Below are positions 57,537 to 64,000 of a DNA stretch of 64,000 nucleotides, in pieces. A program made the translations under genes and the position numbers. The notes below the pieces were generated by a model, which did not search any database, was not told where the DNA came from, and worked only from the letters and a program-made list of their open reading frames with translations. Source of the DNA: Clavibacter michiganensis (GTDB taxonomy: Bacteria > Actinomycetota > Actinomycetes > Actinomycetales > Microbacteriaceae); contig NZ_MDJZ01000005.1 of assembly GCF_002151125.1 (NCBI RefSeq), positions 186,001 through 250,000 on the forward strand, given 5' to 3'. Numbering within the stretch: position 1 is the first letter of the stretch; every line of letters starts with the position of its first letter.

Positions 57537-58460
57537 ATCAGCGAACCAGACCTCGTCCCCCGCACGCCCGGCGGCAGCAGCACGTCGGTCATCGGCGGAG
57601 TCATCCGCACCGCGCGCGTCCGCCAGTGGATGAAGAACGTGCTGGTGTTCGCCGCCCCGGTCGCCGCAGGAGCGCTCTTCGAGCCGTCGCTCGTGGGCGC
57701 GGTCCTCGCCTTCGTCGCCTTCTGCCTCGCCGCGTCCGGCATCTACTTCCTGAACGACATCCTCGACGTCGAGGCCGACCGCGCCCACCCGCGGAAGCGC
57801 TCGCGGCCCATCGCCGCCGGCGTCGTCCCGGTGCCGGTCGCCGTGGTGGTCGCCGTCGTGCTCCTGGTCGGCGGCCTCGCTGTCGCCTTCGCCGGCGGGC
57901 TCGAGCTCGCCGCCGTGGTCCTCTGCTACGAGCTCGTGCAGATCGCGTACTGCATCTGGCTCAAGCACATCACCATCCTCGACATCGCCGTCGTCTCGTC
58001 CGGCTTCCTGCTGCGGGCCATCGCCGGCGGCGCGGCCACGGGCGTCGTCCTCAGCCAGTGGTTCCTGCTGGTCGCCGTCTTCGGCTCGCTCCTCATGGTC
58101 TCGGGCAAGCGCTACGGCGAGCTCGCGAGCAACCCCGACCTCCAGGGCGACGTGCGCGGATCCCTCAAGGGCTACACGCTCGGGTACCTCGGCTTCATCT
58201 GGCACTCGGCCGCGACGATCCTGATCCTCGGCTACAGCCTCTGGGCCTTCGAGCTCTTCACCGACCTGCGGAACCTGTGGCTCTCCGTGTCGGTGGCGCC
58301 GTTCGTCCTCGCGGTGCTGCGCTACGGCCAGCACATCGACCGCGGCGACGCGCAGGCGCCCGAGGAGATCGCACTAGGCGACCGCATGCTGCAGGTGCTC
58401 GCGGGCGTGTGGCTCGTGATCCTCGTCATCGGCCTCTACGTGCAGCCCGGGGTGCTCTGA
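57537..58460 (+). CDS. Decaprenyl-phosphate phosphoribosyltransferase (UbiA family), apparent ATC start
   Basis: 307 residues and about 8 transmembrane helices. NDILDVEADRAHPRKRSRPI is the DPPR-synthase version of the UbiA metal site; a second motif (SGKRYGELASNPDLQGD) follows. The mycobacterial homologue Rv3806c transfers phosphoribose from PRPP to decaprenyl phosphate, the first step to decaprenyl-phosphoarabinose. AGGAGG at 57525-57530 is ideally spaced for ATC 57537; no ATG, GTG or TTG lies nearby in frame, and the next ATG falls inside the protein at QWMKN. The start is therefore unusual or marks a recent mutation. Confidence 0.85.
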   Translation: MSEPDLVPRTPGGSSTSVIGGVIRTARVRQWMKNVLVFAAPVAAGALFEPSLVGAVLAFVAFCLAASGIYFLNDILDVEADRAHPRKRSRPIAAGVVPVPVAVVVAVVLLVGGLAVAFAGGLELAAVVLCYELVQIAYCIWLKHITILDIAVVSSGFLLRAIAGGAATGVVLSQWFLLVAVFGSLLMVSGKRYGELASNPDLQGDVRGSLKGYTLGYLGFIWHSAATILILGYSLWAFELFTDLRNLWLSVSVAPFVLAVLRYGQHIDRGDAQAPEEIALGDRMLQVLAGVWLVILVIGLYVQPGVL

Positions 58461-58471
58461 GCGCCTGGCGG

Positions 58472-58507
58472 GTGAGCGCGTGAGCGCGTGAGCGCGTGAG
58501 CGCGTGA
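58472..58507. repeat. 8-bp tandem repeats after the UbiA stop
   Basis: GTGAGCGC repeated four times perfectly plus GTGA. Eight is not divisible by three, so TGA falls in all three plus-strand frames. Confidence 0.9.
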
Positions 58508-58555
58508 CGCTCTCCCGCCCGGATCCGGGGCGGCGACCGACGCCGGCGCGACCGG

Positions 58556-59668
58556 TCAGCGCGCGAGCGAGGCGAACAGCTCCTCGTAGGCGCGCGTCGC
58601 CGCCTCGACCCCGTACAGCTCCTCCGCCCGCGCGGCCATCGCGGGGACGTCGTCGGTGCGGTCGGCGATGTCCTCGAGCGCGCGGGTGATCGCGGCGGAG
58701 TCGCGCGGGGGCACGACCACCCCGAACCCGGTCGTCCGCACGGGCTGGCGGACGCCCGGGAGGTCCGACGCGATGGCGGGGACCCCCGCGATCATGGCCT
58801 CGACCTGCACGATGCCGAAGGCCTCGAAGGCGTTGACCGAGGTGAGCGCGAAGGCGTCCACGGAGGCGTACAGGTCGGGGACGTCCTCGTCCGCGACGAA
58901 GCCGAGCAGGCGGATCCGGTCGTCGCCCGCGATGCGCTCCTTGACCCGGTCGATGACCGAGCCGCCGGCGACCTTCGAGAAGTCGCCGCCGATGATCAGG
59001 CGCGCGTCCGGACGGTCGAGGGCCGAGAATCCCTCGACGAGGTACTCGATGCCCTTCTCCTCCACGATGCGGCCGAGGAAGCCGACGTGCAGGCCGTCGG
59101 TCTCCCGGAAGGCCGGCCGCCCGCCGCTGCGGTCGTGGCAGCCGGGCGCGATGACGGCGCGGCCCCGCACGAGGGCGGAGGCGATGCGGGAGTGGTCGGC
59201 GTAGTCGTCGCTCGTGACGACCACGCGCGTGGAGCTGCGGGCCGCGAGCACGCTCGAGCGGTCCATGACCGTGCGCTGGACCGCGTTCACCAGCCCGCTC
59301 GGCAGGTCGACGTCGCAGTGGTAGGTGGTGACGACCCGCGTGATCCGCGCCGCGCGCCACGCCAGCGGCCCGGCCTCGACCATGGGCGCGTGGATGTTCA
59401 CGACGTCGGCGTGCCGCGCCTCGCGGAGCACGGTGGGGATGAACGCCGGGCTGATGACGCCCTTGCCGAGCTGGAGCGCCACGGGCGTGCGCACCACGCG
59501 GACGCCGGCGATCGTCTCCTCGACGGGGAGGGCGGCGTCGTGCCGCGTGGTGACCACCGTGACGCGGTGGCCGCGCTCGACGAGGCCCTCCGCGACGTCG
59601 CGGGCCACGTTGGTGAGCCCGCTGACGTAGGGCGCGTAGTAGGTGAGGGCGATGACGACGTCGGTCAT
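58556..59668 (-). CDS. GT4-family glycosyltransferase
   Basis: 370 residues, GT-B fold. The N-terminal half has YYAPYVSGLTNVARDVAEGL and the C-terminal half has HVGFLGRIVEEKGIEYLVEG and EAFGIVQVEAMIAGVP, the donor-binding EX7E motif. It probably adds one sugar to a lipid-linked glycan in the cytoplasm. ATG 59668 overlaps the upstream flippase stop (ATGA), so the two are one operon. Confidence 0.9.
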   Translation of the reverse strand: MTDVVIALTYYAPYVSGLTNVARDVAEGLVERGHRVTVVTTRHDAALPVEETIAGVRVVRTPVALQLGKGVISPAFIPTVLREARHADVVNIHAPMVEAGPLAWRAARITRVVTTYHCDVDLPSGLVNAVQRTVMDRSSVLAARSSTRVVVTSDDYADHSRIASALVRGRAVIAPGCHDRSGGRPAFRETDGLHVGFLGRIVEEKGIEYLVEGFSALDRPDARLIIGGDFSKVAGGSVIDRVKERIAGDDRIRLLGFVADEDVPDLYASVDAFALTSVNAFEAFGIVQVEAMIAGVPAIASDLPGVRQPVRTTGFGVVVPPRDSAAITRALEDIADRTDDVPAMAARAEELYGVEAATRAYEELFASLAR

Positions 59669-61056
59669 GGGGTCTCCTTGTTCGTGTGCGCCCGCGCGAG
59701 GCGGGCCTGCCGGGTCCCCACGGCGCGCAGCCGCAGCAGCGCCGTGATCCAGCCGATGAGCGATCCCGCGCCGAAGCCCGCCGCGATGGCCGTGGCCCAG
59801 CCGAGCGGGCCCTGGAGCAGCGCGGTCGCCGCGGCGGCGGCCGCCAGGGCGATGACCCAGGCGAGCGACGAGTCGCGGTGGCGGTCGGTGGCGATGAGGG
59901 CCTGCGTCCCGATGACCAGGCCGACGTGGGCGAAGACCCCGAGCACGAGGATCCCCACGTCGAGCGCCGGCAGCGACCGGCCGGTGCCGAACACCAGCGT
60001 GATGACCCACGGCCCCGCGAGCGCCGCGACGACGCCCGCGACCACGCCGACGCCGGCGATGGCCGCCGCGAGGAGCGACATCCGGCGGATGAGGGCCGCG
60101 GTCTCCCCGCGGCGGACGTAGGCGACGAGCGGCGGGACGATGAGCCCCTGCAGCGGCACGAGCATGAACAGCGGGACGCGGGCGACGCTGAAGGTGGCCT
60201 GGAACGCGCCGGCCGTGCCGACCGTGCGGTCGAGCGCCGCGATGACGACGGGACCCGCGTTCAGCAGCAGCTGCGCGCAGATGCCGGCGCCGAGGAGGGC
60301 GAGGTACGCCCGGCGGATGCCCGCGCCCGGACCCTCGTCGGCCTCGTCGACGACGGCGCCCTCGACCGCGACGAGGGCGGGATCCACGGCGTCGCCCGGA
60401 CGCGCGGCGGCGGGGACGGCATCCCCGCCGCGCGAGCGGAGGCGCAGCAGCACCGGCACGTGCGCGAGCCCGATGGCCGCGAGCAGCGCCGCGGCGAACC
60501 AGGAGACCGCGTCGGGCAGGTCGGTCAGGGTGAGGAGCAGGAGGACGCCGAGGGCCAGGACGACGCGCAGGCCGGAGTCCGCGAGCAGCACGCGGGAGTA
60601 GGCGGGCACGTCGCCGCGCGCCACCATGGCGCCGCGGGCCGTGAACTGCAGCGCGGAGACCGGCGCGACGAGCGCGTACGCGACCACCAGGCCGGGCGGC
60701 ATCCCCGCGCCGAGCAGGAGGGGCGAGGCAGCCGCGACCGCGACGACGCCGGCGAGCGCGACGACCGAGGAGAGCGCGAGGGCGGACCGCACGGCCGCCC
60801 GGACGTCGCGTCCGTGCGCGCCCAGGCGGGCGAGCTCCTGCTCGACCGGCAGGAAGAGGCCGAAGCCGACGACCAGGGCGACGGACCAGAAGACGGAGAA
60901 CAGGTCGAACGCGGCGTCGCCCGTCGCGGCGTCCGGCGCGAGGGCGGCGACCCCGCGGGAGACGATGCCGAGGAAGACGTAGGTGACGAGGCCGGTGACG
61001 ACCGTCGCTCCCATGACCAGCAGCGCCCTTCGGGAGGCGCTGGGGAGGGCGGTCAT
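59665..61056 (-). CDS. Polysaccharide flippase-like membrane protein (MATE/Wzx type)
   Basis: 463 residues and about 12-14 transmembrane helices with a charged mid-loop (about 205-235). The layout is that of Wzx/MurJ-type lipid-linked oligosaccharide flippases. FSVARVPLFMLVPLQGLIVPPLVAYV is a typical stretch. It should move the glycan made by the neighbours across the membrane. A TAGCCT -10 ends 6 bases before ATG 61056. Confidence 0.83.
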   Translation of the reverse strand: MTALPSASRRALLVMGATVVTGLVTYVFLGIVSRGVAALAPDAATGDAAFDLFSVFWSVALVVGFGLFLPVEQELARLGAHGRDVRAAVRSALALSSVVALAGVVAVAAASPLLLGAGMPPGLVVAYALVAPVSALQFTARGAMVARGDVPAYSRVLLADSGLRVVLALGVLLLLTLTDLPDAVSWFAAALLAAIGLAHVPVLLRLRSRGGDAVPAAARPGDAVDPALVAVEGAVVDEADEGPGAGIRRAYLALLGAGICAQLLLNAGPVVIAALDRTVGTAGAFQATFSVARVPLFMLVPLQGLIVPPLVAYVRRGETAALIRRMSLLAAAIAGVGVVAGVVAALAGPWVITLVFGTGRSLPALDVGILVLGVFAHVGLVIGTQALIATDRHRDSSLAWVIALAAAAAATALLQGPLGWATAIAAGFGAGSLIGWITALLRLRAVGTRQARLARAHTNKETP

Positions 61057-61062
61057 CGCATC

Positions 61063-61068
61063 AGGCTA
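61063..61068 (-). promoter_or_regulatory. -10 box of the flippase-GT4 operon (leaderless)
   Basis: TAGCCT on the minus strand, 6 bases before ATG 61056. Confidence 0.55.
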
Positions 61069-61097
61069 CCGTCCGGGATCCGGCGCACCCGATCCTG

Positions 61098-61103
61098 TAC
61101 CCT
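61098..61103 (+). promoter_or_regulatory. -10 box of the Emb-like gene
   Basis: TACCCT preceded by TG (extended -10), 9 bases before GTG 61113. It predicts a leader of two or three bases. Confidence 0.5.
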
Positions 61104-61112
61104 CGGGTCACT

Positions 61113-64000
61113 GTGCCGTCCTCCTCCCCTGCGCCCGCGTCCGACTCCCCCGCGACCCCCCGGAGCGCGACCCGCCGGCCCCGGTCCGCGATGCTGGCCG
61201 GCCTGCTCGGTGCGGTGGCCGTCGTCTCCGGCGGCCTCCTCGCGCTGGCCCCCGTCGACACCGCGGACGTCCGCGTCGCGTGGCCCCAGGACGCGTCCGA
61301 CATCCGCTCCACCTCGCTCCTGCTGACCAACCAGACGCCGCACGCGCTCGACGCCTCCTTCACGTCCCGGGCCGTCGACGCGGCCGCTGCGACGGACGAC
61401 GGCGTCCTGCTGGCCACCATCGACCCGGCCGAGCCCGAGGCCGCGACCGACGGCCTCGTGCTCACCGCCAGCGGCACGGCGCTCACGCTCCAGGTGGACG
61501 GCACGACCGAGCGCCTCCCCGTCTCCCCGGGCGACGACGTCTCCTACTCCCTGCACTCGGACGTCCACGGGCTCACGCTCGACGCCGACGGATCCCGCGT
61601 CGTCGACCTGCCCGGCACCCTCCCCCCGCAGATCGACGCGCTCGTCAGCAGCGTGACCTCGGTGGCGGCCCCCTCCGACCTCGCCGTCGGCGTCCACGTG
61701 GTCGACGACTTCGACAGCACGCCCAGCGGGATCAAGATCGCCGTCATGGTGCTCATGTGGGTGAGCCTCATCGCCGCCCTCGTGCTCCTCGCCCGCGACG
61801 ACCGCCGCCGCCGCCGGGACCGCGCGGCCGCCACCGTGGCCGACCCGGACGACACGGCTGCCGCCGCGGGCGCCGCGGCCCCCGTCGACGCCCGCGCCGC
61901 CTCCGACGCCGCGACCCCGCGCCGCGGCCGGGCCTCCCGGGTCCTTCGCGCCCTGCGCCCGGTCGACGCGGTGGTGGTCGCGGTGCTCACCCTCTGGATA
62001 TTCATCGGTCCGATGACCGACGACGACGGCTACTACGCCGCCATGTCGCTCAACGACGGCGTCGCCGGGTTCGTCGGCAACTACTACCAGATGTTCAACC
62101 AGTCGTTCACGCCCTTCACCTGGTTCTGGCAGCTGCTCGGCGCCTGGCAGGAGCTCGGCGGGCGCTCGCCCGTGTGGCTGCGCGTGCCCGCGCTCGTCGC
62201 GGGCGTGGCCGCCTGGTTCGTCACGCGCCACCTGCTCGAGCGGGCCGCCGTCCGCCTCTCGCGCCGCGCCCGCCTCTGGGCCCGCGGCCTCCTCGCCGCC
62301 ACGTTCCTCATCTGGTGGCTCTCGTACACGATCGGCAGCCGACCCGAGATCCTGGGATCGCTCGCCGGCGTCGTCGTCGTCGCGCTCGTCCTGCGCTCCC
62401 GCGACCGCGGCACGCTGCTTCCCGCCGCCATCGCCGCCCTCGTCGCCGGCCTCGCGTTCGCCGCGCACCCCACGGGCATCGTCGCGTTCGCGCCGCTGCT
62501 CCTCGGCATCCCCGGGTTCTGGCGGCTCGCGTACCAGGGCGGCTCCCGCCTGGCCGCCACCGCCCGCACCCTCGCCGTCCTCTCCGTCGGATCCGTGGCC
62601 CTGTTCGCCGCCTTCGCCGACGCGACCCTGTCCGACGCGCTCACGGGGCCGAAGCGCTTCGCCGCGGTCGAGACCCCGCTCACCTGGCTCAACGAGTGGT
62701 CGCGGTACGCCCTCCTCATGAACGACATCCCGATGGGGTCGTACGCGAAGCGTTCCGTCGTCCTCCTCGCCCTCGTGCTCCTGATCTGGTGGGTCGCCAC
62801 CTACGCCGCCTCCCGCATGTCGCCGCGCGCGGCCCGGCTCATCCCGGCCCCCCTCGAGCTCGCCGGCTGGGGCCTCGCGCTCTCGTTCGTGCTCCTGTGG
62901 ATCACCCCGAGCAAGTGGACCCACCACTTCGGCGCCATCTCCTCCGTCGGTCCGCTGTTCGTCACGCTGATCCTCGTCCTCGCCCCCGGGATCGTCGCCG
63001 GCCTGCTGCACGGCCGCCGTGCGCCGTGGTGGCTGACGCCGCTCGCGGTGGCGAGCCTCATCCCCGTCATCGTCTTCTCCCTGCACGGGCCAAACGCGTG
63101 GGCGTACGCCTGGGGCCAGGGCATGTTCGGCGACGGGCGCGAGCCCGGCTTCGGGCCCATCCACTTCGGCGCGCTGCCCATCTGGGTCCTCCTCGCGTTC
63201 GCGGTCGTCGCCGTCGCCGTCGTCGTCCAGCGCCGCGCAGGCCGCACCTGGTCGGAGCCGCGGAGCCTCTGGTCCGTCACGGCGCTCGCGACCGTGTTCG
63301 CGCTCGTCACGGGCGGCTACCTCGTGGGCACCTTCTCCCTCGCCGCCGCACGTGGCCTCGACGGCTACTCGGTCGGCGCCGCGAACCTCGAGGATCCGTC
63401 CGGGTCGCAGTGCCTCACGGGCGCGGCCATCACCACCTGGGACGCGAGCGCCGGCCGCCCCCTCGCGATCGACGAGGGCACCGAGGCCGACGCCGCCGAT
63501 CCCGCGTCCTTCGCGCTCGACGGCGGCTGGCCCGAGTCCGACCCGCCGCCCGCCCTGGCCGACGGCATCGCCCTCTGGGGCAGCTACGCCGACGGGGGCG
63601 ACACGGTGGGCAGCATGACCACGCCGTGGTACCGGGTCCCCGAGACGGACGACCGCCAGCGCATCGCGGTCCTCGTCGGCGGCGAGCTGGCCGCGGGCGA
63701 CTCCGACCGGCTGCGCCTCCAGATCCGGGACGCCGACGACCGCGTCATCGACCTCGGCGGCGTGCCCGTCGAGGACACGGTCGACCGGCCCGGCTGGCGC
63801 ACCATCGCGATCGACCCGTCCCGTCTCGCGCCGGGCGACGAGATCCGCCTGCAGGCCGAGGACGGCACCACCGGCGCGGACGGCTGGTTCGGCTTCACCG
63901 CGCCCGTGCTCGTCGACCCGGTGTCGTTCAACGACCTCGCCGCGCCCGACGCGCCGACCGCCGTGACGTGGACCTCCTCCTTCTGGTTCCCCTGCCAGCG
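61113..64000 (+). CDS. EmbC-like arabinosyltransferase, 3' end outside window
   Basis: At least 962 codons, open to the window edge. An N-terminal transmembrane helix (about 27-47) and an extracytoplasmic beta domain (about 50-200) precede a GT-C membrane core. GPMTDDDGYYAAMS (Asp303-305) followed by GFVGNYYQMFNQSFTPFTW matches the catalytic loop of mycobacterial EmbA/B/C closely. SKWTHHFGAI and a C-terminal carbohydrate-binding region with SGSQCL follow. The family uses decaprenyl-phosphoarabinose to extend arabinan. It is divergent from the flippase operon. Confidence 0.9.
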   Translation, partial: MPSSSPAPASDSPATPRSATRRPRSAMLAGLLGAVAVVSGGLLALAPVDTADVRVAWPQDASDIRSTSLLLTNQTPHALDASFTSRAVDAAAATDDGVLLATIDPAEPEAATDGLVLTASGTALTLQVDGTTERLPVSPGDDVSYSLHSDVHGLTLDADGSRVVDLPGTLPPQIDALVSSVTSVAAPSDLAVGVHVVDDFDSTPSGIKIAVMVLMWVSLIAALVLLARDDRRRRRDRAAATVADPDDTAAAAGAAAPVDARAASDAATPRRGRASRVLRALRPVDAVVVAVLTLWIFIGPMTDDDGYYAAMSLNDGVAGFVGNYYQMFNQSFTPFTWFWQLLGAWQELGGRSPVWLRVPALVAGVAAWFVTRHLLERAAVRLSRRARLWARGLLAATFLIWWLSYTIGSRPEILGSLAGVVVVALVLRSRDRGTLLPAAIAALVAGLAFAAHPTGIVAFAPLLLGIPGFWRLAYQGGSRLAATARTLAVLSVGSVALFAAFADATLSDALTGPKRFAAVETPLTWLNEWSRYALLMNDIPMGSYAKRSVVLLALVLLIWWVATYAASRMSPRAARLIPAPLELAGWGLALSFVLLWITPSKWTHHFGAISSVGPLFVTLILVLAPGIVAGLLHGRRAPWWLTPLAVASLIPVIVFSLHGPNAWAYAWGQGMFGDGREPGFGPIHFGALPIWVLLAFAVVAVAVVVQRRAGRTWSEPRSLWSVTALATVFALVTGGYLVGTFSLAAARGLDGYSVGAANLEDPSGSQCLTGAAITTWDASAGRPLAIDEGTEADAADPASFALDGGWPESDPPPALADGIALWGSYADGGDTVGSMTTPWYRVPETDDRQRIAVLVGGELAAGDSDRLRLQIRDADDRVIDLGGVPVEDTVDRPGWRTIAIDPSRLAPGDEIRLQAEDGTTGADGWFGFTAPVLVDPVSFNDLAAPDAPTAVTWTSSFWFPCQ

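Overview
The window is a gene-dense, roughly 70% G+C stretch of an actinobacterial chromosome. Gene content (WhiB1, WhiB2, CarD, MtrAB-LpqB, PdtaS, long-form HPF) and protein style point to Micrococcales, family Microbacteriaceae, most probably Clavibacter. This assignment is from pattern recognition; no database was searched. About 57 protein genes, one tRNA and many intergenic signals can be supported. I see no insertion sequence, prophage, integrase or CRISPR array, and no gene-free stretch longer than about 300 bases.

Layout. 1-10 kb: the divergent start of a glucose-6-phosphate dehydrogenase gene cut by the window edge, a GH15 glucan hydrolase, an alpha/beta hydrolase, a MarR-MFS efflux pair, a lipoprotein, an AnsP-type asparagine permease, an exported HNH protein and carD. 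10-17 kb: tRNA-Lys(CUU), a Bcp peroxiredoxin, whiB1, the histidine kinase PdtaS, a Flp-pilus-like CpaE/SAF pair, and an Rv3235-like gene. 17-26 kb: secA, hpf, comF, lpqB, mtrB, mtrA, all on the minus strand. 26-38 kb: a membrane protein, DUF4129, DUF4350, MoxR, DUF58, SpoIIM and RDD cluster, interrupted by a TetR-MFS-beta-glucosidase sugar cassette. 38-43 kb: ahcY and a csoR-copZ-copA copper operon. 43-64 kb: an envelope-glycan region with phosphomannomutase, DUF3499, a zincin-like protein, DUF5719, a 1023-residue GT2 membrane protein, whiB2, galE, manA, an acyl-CoA dehydrogenase, two O-antigen-ligase-like polymerases, a histidine phosphatase, a decaprenyl-phosphate phosphoribosyltransferase-like UbiA protein, a GT4 enzyme, a flippase, and an EmbC-like arabinosyltransferase running off the right edge.

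How it works together. ManA, phosphomannomutase and GalE supply hexose precursors. The UbiA-type DPPR synthase and Emb-like GT-C enzyme are the signature of decaprenyl-phosphoarabinose-dependent arabinan synthesis, best known from mycobacteria. Here they sit with two polymerases, a flippase and two other glycosyltransferases, which suggests a dedicated cell-surface glycopolymer pathway. The beta-glucosidase cassette couples uptake and hydrolysis of plant-type glucosides. MtrAB-LpqB, WhiB1/WhiB2, PdtaS and CarD are core envelope, division and stress regulators.

Regulatory style. About ten genes carry a TANNNT -10 hexamer ending 6-10 bases before the start codon, implying leaderless or nearly leaderless transcripts. 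Others have strong GGAGG-type ribosome sites. One gene (the UbiA homologue) has an excellent ribosome site but appears to start with ATC. The hexamer GGATCC is strikingly frequent.
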